Part shown: positions 40,801 to 53,447 of the stretch, one piece after another | Layout: the number at the start of each line of letters is the position of its first letter | Position numbering within the stretch: position 1 is the first letter of the stretch | Assembly: GCA_013365325.1 (NCBI GenBank) | Contig: JABVXV010000127.1 | Location: forward strand, 1 to 64,000 | DNA length: 64,000 nucleotides | Direction of reading: 5' to 3' | Origin: Dipetalonema caudispina | Taxonomy: Eukaryota; Nematoda; Chromadorea; Rhabditida; Onchocercidae | Program-made: the position numbers and the translations under genes | The notes under the pieces: model-generated | Told to the model about the DNA's origin: nothing | Databases searched by the model: none | Seen by the model: the letters and a program-made list of their open reading frames with translations, nothing else

Positions 40801-43720
40801 GTGGATGGATGTACGGATACAGACGTATGCGTGTATATATACTTAAGGGTGTGTTATTGAGGGGGAAAAAAGGTCAAAATTTTTGTTTTTTGCTTTCATT
40901 TCGATGGATCTTTGACTGGGAAATTATGAAAGAGGGATTTCTAGGCATTATCGAAATGGGAAGAGAGAAGAGAAGTTAATGATTTATGGTCCTTTTCTGT
41001 AAAATAGTACTGATATTATTGTTTAGACAGAATCCCTTGTAGTGTAGTCTGAATTAGTGCCCGTCTTTTGTATTGTAATTACCAGCATGGTAGTTGATTT
41101 GAGGGGAAAGCAGGATAGTACCATCGTTTGAGGTATCCTTTCCCGTGATTTGTGTCAGATTATTTGGAACTATCCAGGAGATATGATAGGTTGTATGTAG
41201 TAAACATTGTTCGTTGTCTCATCTGATCTTGAGGTGGGGGAATACGTCACCGGAAACTCGTCATTTTTTTTTTGGAGGATTCGTATAGTGGAGAAAATGA
41301 GATAAAGGAATGAATCTTATACCGAACGTCAAGTCTGGATGAGGTGGGATAGAATGAGAAGGAAGAGGAAGAAAATGTATCTATCTCCGCTGTTCCTCCT
41401 CCATTATGTCTTCGGTGTCAGGTTCTTTAAGGGGTCGGGCGGTAGGGGTAAGTGTTTGGTGTGTATCGGAGGGTGCCATCCTGTGTATGTGTGTATGTAT
41501 GTGTATGTGTACATGTATTTTAGTAGTAGTTTTGTTAGGCTTCGTTGTATGTATAGGTGGGAGGAGATGAAAATGTCTGGGTCGGGTACGTCGTACCAGG
41601 TGGCGACGATCTTGCCGATGTCGGTGGGCGACGGCTTCAAGGAGGGAGCGACGTCGTCGATGGGTCATTTGCTGATGCTGCTGCCGGTGCCGGGCGCTGC
41701 CCCATCCGTCCTCGTTCCGTTCCTGGCGTGCCAGCCCCAAAAAATTTTAGGCATAAATGCAAAACTCAGCGTGCTGCTCACATTTCCCACAACTGCCCTC
41801 CTGTTCTTTTCTTGGGCTACATCTACTGTGTGTGTGTATGTGTGCGTGTGTGTGTGTATGTGTATGTGTGTGAGTGTGTGTATGTGTATGTGTATGTGTG
41901 AGACACCATACCCAACGAATCACCCTCGGCAGCATCTCATCAACCACCCGATAGTGCTTCGAGGTCCTCCCCCTCCCCTCTCCGCTTCCCACTTGTCTCA
42001 TTGTTTCCGATTTCGGTATGTTGAAAATCTCACGTCGAATGCCGCCGTAATATGGGTGGTAGTAGTAGTAGTAGTAGTAGTAATGATAGTATATACGTCA
42101 ATTACCTTTGCAGTTGAATATCTTAGATTGGAGATCGGAAAGTGAGCAGAGAGAACACTGTTACGGCCCTCTGACAATCCAAGCAGTTAGTGCGTCATTT
42201 TTCCCAAAGTGTTGGAAGGTTAGAATTATGAACGTTCTGCAAGAATCAATTACTCTACGATTTTCCTTACTAAGGAAATTCTCTGGTTGCTTCACTATAT
42301 CAGATTAGCTGCAATATTTCCAATAGTTTTTAATAGCATAACTAATTCGATAGGCCGGATTGTGGTATCATGTCAATTCGGTGAGAATTGCATATCTGGA
42401 CGGTGTTTTGTATGAGTGTTGTGAAGTAGTCGACTGACTGGTTGTCATCGTAACAGTTACTACAATTTCTGTCATCAAATTTGTTGGATTTTCGTCAGTG
42501 TGTAAGTTTTGCAAGTTCATACGTACTAATATATTTCGATGTGTGTCGTTGTTGGCATGCGTCCCTGCGTGCATCATCACATTATACGTCGTTCGCCGTG
42601 GTACTCAAAGTTTATTCCTCCGACTTTTAGATCGGCGACGATACTTCATCATTCATATTGTTGTTCACTTCAGCACTTCCTATTTCGAATTCCTCCTCAG
42701 TTCTTCCTATTTCACATGCAATTTTGTCCCCGATCCAAAGAAAGCTTGCGACCTTCTCCCTGAGACCTCTGCTGCGACAGTACGTGGCGTCACAGCAAGA
42801 GTACCTCAGGGTCCAGGTCCTTTCGACCACATCATAGTTATGTTCCCAAAATGATAGGTAGCGTCCAGCCTCTTTCAAGCTGTATTCATTCTACTGCAAA
42901 TATCACTCGAACAGGTAGCCACTTTTTTTCTCCACATTAGTGCTATTCATGGTACGTGATATTACTATGTGGAATTTGCAGATCTTGAAGCACCACTTAT
43001 TTGGCATTTGGGTTTCAATGGAACTGAAGAAAATCAGGTAGTTAGATTCTACAAGCAGTTTTTCAGAATTCTTTTAAAATTTCTTGAATTTTCCAGACAC
43101 GAACTGTCGGAATCGAAGTTGCCCTTGACGCTGTTAATAAATCTACAATGGTTCGGGAGTTCTCAGGTTTTGCATATCAATGAGGGTTCCTTGAGGTTTT
43201 GACATGGAATTGGATGAGGTTCCAAACACCTCAGTTATTTTGGTCTTTCCCACGGAAAGGTACTACATGTAACAATTTTTACAGCAATTTCTTTCACTCC
43301 ACGATTTTTTTTTAGGAAATCGATTATGTAGAAGCGGAAGTTGAAAGCACGGATACGGTAGAGCCTCATCTGGACGAACTCTTCGGTGAAAAGCTATTAA
43401 TTGAGAAGTTTTGCTTGGCGGATACACTGGATAAGCCAGCTCGTTCTAACATGACTATTATTGGTAGCGATGAAATAACTGTTCCACCTGGAACTGTTCT
43501 AAATAAACAAGTCAAACGTCATACACCAGTAATACTACGAAGTATCGGGAAGAATAACAGTAAAATACAACAGTCGTTACAGTCAGCAAATGTCAAAATG
43601 GGTGACTCTTTCAAGCGCCCTGATTCTGTATCGTCCCAGCAGACATTTGTCCTCGAAAATAGCCGTCGACGGCCATTGGTTGCACGAGATCCGTTTAAAA
43701 TTGGTTTCGTTTTCAAATGA
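30022..43720 (+). CDS. armc-9: ARMC9-like armadillo-repeat protein (5' end not found)
   Basis: Homologue of armadillo repeat-containing protein 9, a ciliary base protein linked to Joubert syndrome in humans, where it works with TOGARAM1. Fifteen exons in consistent phase: 30022-30129, 30709-30870, 31110-31268, 31536-31637, 31910-32035, 32145-32258, 32348-32475, 33025-33160, 33622-33711, 33934-34163, 34577-34787, 35539-35707, 42982-43037, 43097-43150 and 43316-43720, encoding at least 749 aa. Diagnostic stretches are VQYFALPYVAEPEKHPVF, HLSPEYIMEIKARFAD, LLQALRQRITRIP, the armadillo region (ALDYGCALLLNLCLDPSGR, then YINGILFTILGIAQI) and the acidic post-armadillo motif EPHLDELFGEKLL. That last motif places the exons after the 7.3-kb intron in this gene. 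The N-terminal LisH part is not seen. The last exon may instead splice on at 43,700 to exons at 50.6-53.4 kb. Confidence 0.85.
30408..30428. repeat. (CA)n microsatellite in an ARMC9 intron
   Basis: About ten CA units in the intron between the first and second exons of the ARMC9 model. Confidence 0.85.
35320..35520. repeat. Two diverged direct repeats, period about 110 bp, in an ARMC9 intron
   Basis: GTAAATTTAAATAGTA near 35320 and again near 35431 is followed at equal distance in both by TTTCTATTCAAAA and TTTTGCCAAC and then a T-rich stretch. They are imperfect copies about 110 bp apart inside the intron 34788-35538. Confidence 0.7.
37064..37138. repeat. (CA)n compound microsatellite
   Basis: Long CA array with ACAT and ACAA interruptions inside the large ARMC9 intron. 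Confidence 0.9.
37796..37843. repeat. (GA)n microsatellite
   Basis: GA and GAAA units in the large ARMC9 intron, just before a GC-rich island. Confidence 0.9.
38066..38132. repeat. (ACAT/ACAC)n microsatellite
   Basis: Mixed ACAT and ACAC units in the large ARMC9 intron. Confidence 0.85.
40664..40691. repeat. (GT)n microsatellite
   Basis: GT/AT alternating tract in the large ARMC9 intron. Confidence 0.85.
41484..41516. repeat. (GTAT)n/(GT)n short tandem repeat
   Basis: Alternating GTAT and GT units, 50 bases left of the GC-rich island. Confidence 0.75.
41827..41900. repeat. (GT)n compound microsatellite
   Basis: Long GT array with GTAT interruptions in the large ARMC9 intron. Confidence 0.9.
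42057..42083. repeat. (GTA)n trinucleotide repeat
   Basis: About eight or nine GTA units in the large ARMC9 intron. Confidence 0.9.
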
Positions 43721-46700
43721 TTTTGTGGGATTTCCGGTAAAATATAAAACTCTATGGAAAGCAGTGAGCCTATCTTTTGCAGCTTTGATAGTCGTTCCTT
43801 CAAGTCCTCAATTTCTCAACAATCTAAAAGCAATGTTGTATGAAATCGATATTGTAGGCTGCCAACAATCTTGTCATTCCCTTTTTTTTTTCTCTCTTTG
43901 CTAATGAACGCGTCATACTAAGAACTTGATTTGTGATATATGTTGGAGGCTAACATAATCTTTATTTGAGTCGTCCAAGGATATTTGCAACTTGGAATTT
44001 ATTATTCAAACTATTGGTGATTAGTGGATGTGATGTGTTACATCTTTAATTTGCTATGGTTTGGGAAATATACGCTAACAAGTTTGCCAAATTCTTGAAG
44101 CCAAGATGATGTGGATAAGTTAACCTTACATGATAAGTCCAACAAGTGCGAGAAATGTTTCGGCAGTTATTTGATATGTCCTCTGTATTGCGAGGTTTTT
44201 CTTTCATGCATTGAGCAAAAAGCCGTTCACAATTGCAAAGGTTAGGTAATTTTATTTCGTCCTATTACCCAATGATTGATATTCCTTTGTGGCTTAATGA
44301 CATGCTTGACCTTATGCCCTGTACTATGTTTGCTCGTTCGTTTACAATTTTTGATGTTCTGCTTGATATATTCAGTTTCATGTTATATTATCCGATATGT
44401 TGTTTCATAAGACGGGACGTTGTTTTGGGTAATGTTGAATAAATCAGGAAGCGATTTCCATATGTTGACGATTAAATTCAAACGACCCCAATTATCAAAA
44501 CTTCAAATCTGAGGATAGAATGAAATAGTTAGTGTCTTTGTTGTTATCAGACTATTATCATCATCATGATGGGAGGAAGAAAGGAAAGCGGAGAAGAGGA
44601 ATTACCAAGGTATTTTATGTTTGTATGTACGTATTTGTATGAAAACAATTTTCACAGTTTTCAAGAGAAGTACAGATTTATTTTTAGATCTGTTTCGGTT
44701 TTTTGTTCTCGTGAAAGTAAGGTAAGAAGTACAACTTCAAGCGTATTCGTTTTTTCAGTCTTGAATTTCGAAAACAATATTCAGAAACAAACATCTGCAA
44801 GATTTCGCCACGAAGTCGTCTACACCAAAAAAAAAAAGAGAAAAAAAAATGATTTTCTCCGGAGGTTAGTTGAGTTTATTGAAGAAAGGAAAGGAAGGGA
44901 AGGGAAGGGAAAAGAAAGGAAAAGATGGGAAGGAAGAAGTTGTCTTTTTCGAAATTTTTTCTTCCTTTTTTTTTTTCGAAAACGAAACAACATTTCAATG
45001 ATTTCTCTTAGTTTCTTGCTCTTCTCGCTTCCATTTTTTTTGACACTGCTTTTTTTTCCCTTCTTTCTTTTTCCATTCTTTTTTTTCATCAGGAACTTGT
45101 CTTTTCAAGCACTATCTATGGTTCTGTAATTGGTGTATGAACATAAAAAAAAACGAACAAAAAATAAAAAAAAGTGTCCCTTCAATAGTGCACACACAGA
45201 CACACCCATAGGTCTATGTAAATGAATATTTTTGTGTTTATTATATACGAATGTGACCCATAAATGCTATAGGATTATTTGTATATTAACTATTTGCTAA
45301 ACAATTTGTATTTTCTTTTATTTTTACTTCCTTTTGTTTTTTTTTTTTTGTTTTTCTTTTGTTTTGTTGCATACAATAAACACAATTGGATGTTTTTCCT
45401 CTTTGTGATAGTTGAAAATTCCGAAGTTCTTGATCAGTTTTATTTTATATAGTTAGTAATTAAAGGAGAAGAGGAGATGAATTAAAAGTTTGCTATTGAT
45501 TTGAAATTTTGCTTGCTTAACTATGGAAGTTTTTGGAAATGTGAAATTCGTTATTTTATTTCCATTTTTTTTTTCTTTTAATATGACAATTTGCTACGGC
45601 ATGTCATGATGTAGTGTGGTGTAACATTTGATAATGGATGATAGGAAGTTGATTTGAATAGATGAGTTTAATTCAAATTTGATTCATATTATACTGCTAT
45701 TCATCACTATGACATATATATAATACATATATACATCATAAATATATATCTGAATGTACAGATTTCGAAAAAAAGGTCTGGCGTTCTTTTTCTCTTTTGA
45801 AAATAATTTACATTTGGCATTTTAACAACTAAACTGTGTATGGTTATTGCAATCGGATGGGTAGATTACAGTAACCCAATGGCAAAAGACAAAATGTTGA
45901 CAACTACGACGACAACGACAATGATAACGACGAAGGAGGAAAGAGGACGGCGAAAAGATGAAGGCAGAAGAGGACAAATTGGGTCAAGAAAGTGTAGCGA
46001 ACAGAGACAGAGCTACGATGGCAACATTTTTTTTTTTCTTCACACTTCTTTTGCATATACTTTTTAACTTTTCTATTATTTTAAAAAGTTGATGTTGCAC
46101 GATCAGATGTCTAAATATTAACCCGAAGGAATTCATCGTTTAATGTCTAAACGTGTTACGTGTAATATTCAACGGAATGAATTAGTAAGATATATCAATC
46201 AAAGCGATTATCAGTCTCTTTCGTATCAAAATGATAGTTTTACGACAGTATAGTATAATGTGAGATGGATGATTGGTAGTAAATGACTACAAATAGTATT
46301 TAAGATGGGATAATAGTTACTAACATTTCCATTAGATGTTGCAGATTAGTTTGGTCTAGTCTAGACAAGAGAGCTCCAAGAACTGCATGGCACCAAAATT
46401 TTTGACGAATATCATTTATTTGTTGAGGGAGGGGAAGTGTGCGAAGAGGAAGTAAAAGAGTAAATTAAACATTAATGTGTCATCATCCTTCCCGCTCTCT
46501 CCCTCAGTCCTATCCCGTTGTCGTCTTTCATTTTCAGTTTTTGCCACTAAATTTAGATTGATCTATATGCTTTCACAATATGTTATTTTAAAAATTTTCA
46601 ACCTTTTTTTACATTCTCTTTAAATTATAATCTTTGATATTTCGAAAATTATTTATCTTTTATTATGACATGTGATTTTATTTAGATTGAATTGTCAATG

Positions 46701-49700
46701 ACATTATGCATTTTGTTTACTGCTTGCATCTCTTCTTTTTACTCCAATTTTTTTAGTAGTAGGATTAATTAATTACTGGCTTATTGCATGTTATTATTTG
46801 AAAATTTGAGAGTTGGGATGACAAGTTAAAGTGAAGGAGAGAGGTGCAAGTTTCAAATTTTGTGAGAAAGTGTTATGATTCTCAATCAGTACGATACAAT
46901 TTTCAGGACGTAATATTGCAAAAAGGATTATGCTGTCGAATTTTTACCTCAATGTTCTCATAGCTTATGATGTCAGGTTTGTAGGCTTCTTTTTTTTTCC
47001 CCAAACAAATAAACTTTAATGCAACACTTTTCTTTGCCTTAGACTCATATACATCAGTCCCGTTAAGTTTGAATAATACAAAACTCTGTTACATAGTGGT
47101 ATCAGATCTGGGCAAGAAATGAAATATTATTTGTAGATTGTAGGTAGCAAAGAGTGAACATGAGAGACACTGTTAAAAACAAGTTTAATTTTCTGAGCAA
47201 ATTATTTGTAATTTTTCATGAATAACGTTGGCCATTTACCGTTAAACAGGAGAAATTTACTCCATCTTTTTTTTTATCTTGGGATAGTTTTCCACTTCCG
47301 GTCAATAGAGTACAGGTTATCAGCACGGATTTTGCATGATGTTTTCAACATTATGTAATGCAAAATGATGCTACTTGCATTGTCATAGACTGTAATATCA
47401 TTTTTGAATCGAAATCGATGATTCCAAGAACCGTGGTAGAATGTTTTCCAACAAACACAACAGTATCTGGTTGTCAACACTGAAAGCCTAGCCTTCCTAG
47501 AGATCGGCTTCACTGTTCATCGGTATAGAATCAAGAAAAAGACGTCTCCTGTATTATGCACCATTATATATTGGTGTGAAATGTAAGAACACTTAGGGAT
47601 CTTTATCGATCTATATCTAGTTTCGTTGAAAATCATAGCATTTTTCCCCACTATTTCATATTTTACTGTTCATTAGAGATGAAATATTACTGAAATCTTT
47701 ACAAAAATTATTGGCACACACGTGTAAAATATAGGCTTATCCGATGTTGCAGATCTGACGAGAAATCCGATATATATGGTTTTGAATGTATAACTCAGGG
47801 AAAAAAAATTCCTGCATTTTAGAAATTGAATAGGGATTTCCTAAATCCAAATTTTGATGAATTGTTAGTTAGAGTAATTGGATTGATGATTGTACTGTTA
47901 GAGGATTCCTTTCTTCACTATTTTCTTTCCCGTAACGAGTTTTCGCAACAACAGTAAAATTTGATTACGAGAATTGTTTGCGAATATTTCTCCAAATATT
48001 TATAACAATAATATCATCTCCATTTTCAGCAAACTTGTTGGTAAGGATGAAATCCCCTATTTTAAAATAGTTGCAGATGAGTGAGGAAGTGTGGAACTTT
48101 AGGGAGAGAATCTAGGTTGACAGTGTCATCGTTGAAATTCTGATGTGAGATTACACGAGAGAGAGAGAGGCAATTGTTGTCTGTTAGTCTAATCGACGAA
48201 ATCTCTTTTCAATCATTTGCCTTCCATTTCTTCATTCTCGAGACTCATTTCATTCTTTTCATCATTTTACAGAGGTGAAAAAATCACTGTGAATGCTGTT
48301 AAATGCTATAGCTAGTAATCTACCGCGGTACAGCCTGATACGGGATGGTGTTACCGGGTACAGAGAGGTTTAGAAAAAGGATTTTCATCAAGATGACGGG
48401 TATCAGGGACACATCCTGTCACCAATCAATGCGAATTAAAATTCCTTCCAGACATGCCACACTCCAGCATACATCGACCACTTCAATGTTGAAGTCCTGA
48501 TTATAAAACAACTGCAATAAAAAAGTGTATCGTTTGACCGCATTTACAAGGAGAGGAAATACCATAACACTTCAAAATTCAAATGTTGATGTGAATTCAG
48601 GAATTGCTATCTTTCTCATCATGTAAATTGGCGGCCAAAAGATCCAATTATATTTTCCTTTATTGCTTTCCAAGAATTGATCTAAACTGGCTACTTAGAG
48701 GATTTTATGATTCAAGGAGGTAATATTGATATAACATCGTATTATAACAGATATGAACTTATGAGTCATCCTACCAAGAGTATTCCTTGTTTTACCGGGG
48801 AAAGATTTCTCAATTACCGAGCATTTTATTAAGTAGCAGAACATTGGCAACGATAGATGCATCAATTTTTAGGATTGAAATCAAAAGCAAAGAAGTGGCA
48901 TTATAGCAGGAAATGATGACAGAATCGGTTTTATAAAGTAGTTTCGAAATTTTCAATTTTACGATTGAAAAGATCAGAAATCAGAACAAAAAAATATTGG
49001 AATGATTTATTGTGTAAATAAACGAATCAAATGAAGAAGCAAAAATGAGCAGCAAATTGTAAATTTGAGGGAATTCCGATGGTTATCGACAATTTCAATT
49101 TTAAAGTAATGAATTATATTCCCTCATTGTTTATTCCATCACTAAGAAGAGGCGTTTTATCGATGAAGTGAAACAGAAAGCGAGGAGTTTAGGATAGTGG
49201 AGGAAGTATTATTGATATTGCGGTGTAGTGATGGAAGACGAATGATATGTGTTCGAAGGGGTAAGAGAGGTACGGAGGAAGAGGGGTAAAAAGAAAAAGG
49301 AAAATTTTAGAAGCAATAGGAGAAGAGGAAAAGTTAACCCCTTCCATTCTCCGATCTCTCTTATCCTACCGTAATTTATTATCATACCACAGCAGAAGAA
49401 GCGGTACCGTTCATTAATGATCGTCTTTTATGGGATGGTATCGTATACGACGGGTAAATGTATTGTACAACTGGATCTGTGTATCAGTTACATGTTCATG
49501 ATCGGGATTTTTTATTTATTTATTTTTTTCTTTATTTGAAATGGTTAACGATATTACAGTGTTGAATTTTGATATTGGTAGAAATGAAGTAGTTTCCGAA
49601 AGCTTTCTGGTGATAATGAAAGTTGTTGCAGTTGAGAAGGATGAAGAAATTACATTATTGCTGTAGGCATTATCTTGCAGCATTTATACAAGATGGGAAA

Positions 49701-50564
49701 TTGTGTCAAATGATGATAATGAAACTCTTGGATTGCTTATGAATGACTGACAAAGTGATGATGTTTGCTGTAATCATCAAAATTCGATCTATGAAGAGTT
49801 CCGATGTTTCCCATAAAGTCTTTCAATATTGGTTCTGGAATATATCGATTATTACTAATTCAATGAAGAGTTATCGAAATATCGTCTTATTGCTACATAT
49901 TTCCTTTCCATTGGTACACTTTTTACTGGAAAAAAAAAAAGATTTAATACTTGAAATATTTCTGCGACACGCAATAAACAATTAATAAGTTTGAAAATTT
50001 TAAATTTACCAAAACATTGTTGTCTAATCTTAACACACTTTTTCATCTCTTTTGAAGAGGAGGATTCTGAAAATATTAATACAACAACTTGAATCGTTCA
50101 TTGAATCAATGAATAATTTATATTAACCTAAGGCAAATTAGTTGCCTAATAATATCGATATCAAAGTAATGACTGGAGAAAGAAAAGGTTTACAACTAAA
50201 TTAATACTTCAAAGAGAGTTCTCATAGCTTTTAATGATGAAATGGCGATAACGAGAAGTCTTTGATTTGTAGTTTTAACATTCATTAGCAAAGATGGGCA
50301 AAACTTTGATGTTTGAAGATATTATCTAAGCAATACATGTTGAACAAATATTTGTCAAGTGCTAAAAGAATGATTGTTTAAAATGGTTAAATTTTCTTCC
50401 AAATTATGCAAATATCTCATGAAAAAAATGGAATTATAAAAGCGCACAATAGTCGGTCATTTATTTATTTCACTATTTCATATTTTTGTTCAAGGTAATT
50501 CATTTAAAATTAATTTAATCCATCAAAAATATTTACTAAAATTTCTTATTTTTCCTTTGCACAG
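43721..50564. other. Long region without recognised genes between the ARMC9 exons and the next exon cluster
   Basis: About 6.8 kb that is either intergenic or a further ARMC9 intron. The 187-aa open frame at 44566-45129 is low complexity and is counted as chance. A strongly purine-rich block at 44880-44940 is followed by a T-rich block to about 45090. Several T-runs and an AT-rich tract near 45715-45755 are present. Nothing in it resembles a known coding or RNA gene. Confidence 0.5.
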
Positions 50565-53447
50565 AAGAAGGCAACGGAGCAATTTATATGCCTAAATCGA
50601 GGAAGAAGAAAGATGTCATCACAGTATTGGTACCGGAAAAGCCAACTGCAAATTTAACTTCTGCTATGCGAACGGAATTGTATGCGACACCGGAATCTTT
50701 TGAAAATACGATCATTCAAGCATCTTCAACATCGGGCAATATTGTCGTAAGTTCTCTTTTGCAATGAAGCACAAAATTCATTCTTATTATTTTGATACTA
50801 ATGGATTGATGGAAAGAACAATTAGCCGATGAACCTTTTAGGATATTTGGTTACAGTTGAAGATAGCTATAGACTTTAGTTAAGCCTATACTTGATTCAG
50901 AATTACTTCAACTTTTAAAATTATATTGGAATTTAGCTGTTGCATATTGCTCCTGAACATATGAAGTTTTTACAAATTTGTCTCATTTTCCTGTAAATCT
51001 GAATTTCTTGAAAGATTTTGAACAATTAGAAGAGTTTTTTCTATGTCAAAATTATTGCTTGTAAAGTTATGCATGAATTTAGAAATTTTTTCCGGACAAG
51101 TAATTGAGTTCAATTTTGTACATGAAAAAAGTGTTCAAAATATCTTTAATGGTTATTTATTTTTCCGTGCAATAATTTCAAATAATTATTGTTTTTAGGA
51201 TAAATATGCAAACACAGGATCATTGTAAGGAATATTATGTCAAATTAAAAGACAGTCCTAGTATTTTAGAATTAAAAATTTACATTAATGTTATTGACAA
51301 CTTCAGATTTATAGATTCAGAAGGTCTATAATGTTTCCAAATATCAGAAAATATCTGCAGGGAGAATCAGAAGCAGTAACAAAAACGAAAATACCACAAA
51401 TAGCAGCAAAGAAAGAAACACTAAAAAAGTTAGAAAAGGAGATCAATAAGGGAAATGTGATGATAACGAAGATAAACGATGTACAAAGTTATGATGCTGA
51501 TGTGATTGGAACATATTCACAAAGTTCTGGAACAGTTTCCTACGATTCCATCAAATCAATGAATAATGAATCATTGGAAAAGGCCAAGAATAACAGCAAA
51601 TATGTAGGCCTATTCAGGAAATCATTCATTGATCCCTACAGATAGATCCTAAGTAAACGGAATGCTTTGAACACTAATTAAATAAATAGTGTGCATTTGC
51701 ATATCTTTACCTTACGATTAAAAGCTCTCCATGATATTTTAGCATGATTTTGATTGAATGGTAATAATGTAAGTAATTTTAATCTAATAGCTTGGTAAAA
51801 ATTTAAAACTTTTGAAATGGATTTTCAAGATACAGATTTATTTTTTAAGATTTAAGAATTTAAAATACCAAAATTAATTTGCAGATACAAAATGCCAGTA
51901 AGAAATTGCATAAAGTGGCCATTGAACAATTGTTAGAAGATGATTCGAGCATAGCAAAGATGCGATTTATTGATGATGTTGAACTAAACCGTGGGATTAC
52001 CGGATTGGAAGTGTCACCCGATAATCGGGAAGCGATTCCGGTCATTCCAATATGGGGCCTGTACGAAACTATGCTCACCAAAAAGGTATAAAGTAGCGAA
52101 ATATCCTGCGGGACCTAAAATTAATTACTTAAATTGCTGTCGCTTGGAAAAACGCAATATACTGATGAAGTACTTAAAAAAACTAAGATTTTCAAACTTT
52201 GGTTGGAATTTGAATTTGAAATAAAAATTACTTCTAACTCAAGTTAACTTGGTGTGTTCCAAATTTGTAGGTATTGCAAAAGAATTGAAAAGTAATTAAA
52301 AGTCCAGGATACATCAGAGGTGCATCATCCAAATTTGAATTCAAATTTTACTTTTTATTGCTACCACTGATACCACTAACAACATTGTCGGTAACGAAAG
52401 ATACAAATTACATTCAACAAGAGCTATTTTGATTAATAGCTGACCATCGGATATTACTGATTACTTAATTGTTGCGCAACTTATTACTTACTTACCGACT
52501 GGATAATTTGCTTTCCAATTGTATCAATTTTTTTTATTTAAAAGTGTATTTGTAACGATTTATTATAAATTTTAGTGCATAAACGAAGTGGTGGAAAATT
52601 TTTTCGCCAGTCCTCGAGATGACATTGAGTTAACAATGAGGTTATCACGACGTGATATGTACCCCAGGTTACATATTGAACTAGCGCCTATCTACCATGA
52701 TCTACACGTTGAAGCTGCTCGTTTTCAACAAAATGCAATGATACCATTTGTTACCAGAAACAAACGTTGGCGTTTTGATGACCTTTTACGAGTATGATAT
52801 TTTATTCCAGAATTCGTACAAAACATGTCTTATGGAAAGTTATGATAAATTTGCATAATTGTCACATCATATCTCATGGAAAAAAGCAAGAACTGATAGT
52901 AAACTAAAATTGAAAAGATTTTGGTAAAATTTGTCAGAGCCATTTATTTGATTTGAATCTACTAAACTTATTTGGGAATAGAGACATTAGGGAAATATCC
53001 ATTTTCATAAAGAAATTCAATTTGTATATTTTGTTTTTCAAATATAAGATTTTAATTTAAAATATAATAATAACAAATGTTGCAGACAGAAGATTTGAAT
53101 GATTATTCACCATCAAGCGATCTTTCAATGCAATCCATGGAGAGTAGGGTATGTATTAAAGATTTTATATAAAGTTTAAAATCTTTTGAGCATAAATCCC
53201 TTCTTGTCGCATGTTACTTATATGCAGTTGCATACTGCATGCACTTCACCTTACTTTTAAATTTAGTATCAATTAGGCACAAAAATTCCTATTCTAAATC
53301 CCATTGAATTACTACATTTTCTAGAGTGCTTCGATGTGTTGTGCCCGATCTTCGGATGCAACAACCGCTCGATCACCAAATTATGACTATCTCTCCTCGG
53401 CATACTCTTATCTTGTTGCTTTTGTTAAGGTATCGTATACATTTTGA
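50565..53447 (+). CDS. Unrecognised multi-exon protein (own gene, or 3' part of ARMC9)
   Basis: Six exons agree in phase: 50565-50746, 51307-51603, 51885-52085, 52576-52791, 53086-53148 and 53325-53447. Starting at the first ATG (50588, MPKSRKKKDVITVLVPEK) they give 352 aa ending at TGA. The start is lysine-rich. A charged segment follows that looks helical (KKETLKKLEKEINKG), and the C-terminal third is rich in serine. I see no known domain, signal peptide or membrane segment. The first exon is open above the ATG to an acceptor at 50564. A GTTTCG donor at about 43,700 in the last ARMC9 exon would join it in phase, so this may be an ARMC9 tail after a 6.8-kb intron. A separate nematode-specific gene is equally possible. 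The splice at 51603 (GTAGGC) is chosen over a stop 42 bases later. Confidence 0.6.

Larger units (their letters stand above)
35708..42981 (+). other. 7.3-kb ARMC9 intron rich in microsatellites and GC-rich islands
   Basis: The flanking exons agree in phase: the left one ends with one base of a codon and the right one begins with two. The protein on both sides also matches ARMC9. The intron differs from the rest of the window. It has (CA)n, (GA)n, (GT)n and (TAG)n arrays, pyrimidine-rich tracts, and GC-rich islands near 37860-38060 and 41560-41740 in which several frames are open. No open frame inside it resembles a known protein. It could hold enhancers, an internal promoter or a nested gene, none of which I can show. 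If the upstream exon instead reads through, a stop follows at about 35759 and gives a shorter isoform. Confidence 0.65.

Noticed and set aside
41339..42145. 268-codon open frame, the longest in the window
   Set aside because: Much of it is translated GT microsatellite. The GC-rich part has open frames on both strands, so length alone does not support coding. The island is reported as a finding instead.
42498..42854. Open frame whose TARVPQGPGPFDH recalls the VPQGSVLGP motif of non-LTR reverse transcriptases
   Set aside because: No other reverse transcriptase motif lies near it, the rest of the frame is unrelated, and the similarity is only a few residues. Chance is more likely.
44566..45129. 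187-codon open frame
   Set aside because: It is dominated by Lys/Arg/Glu from a purine block and Phe/Leu from a T-rich block. The length follows from composition, with no family resemblance.
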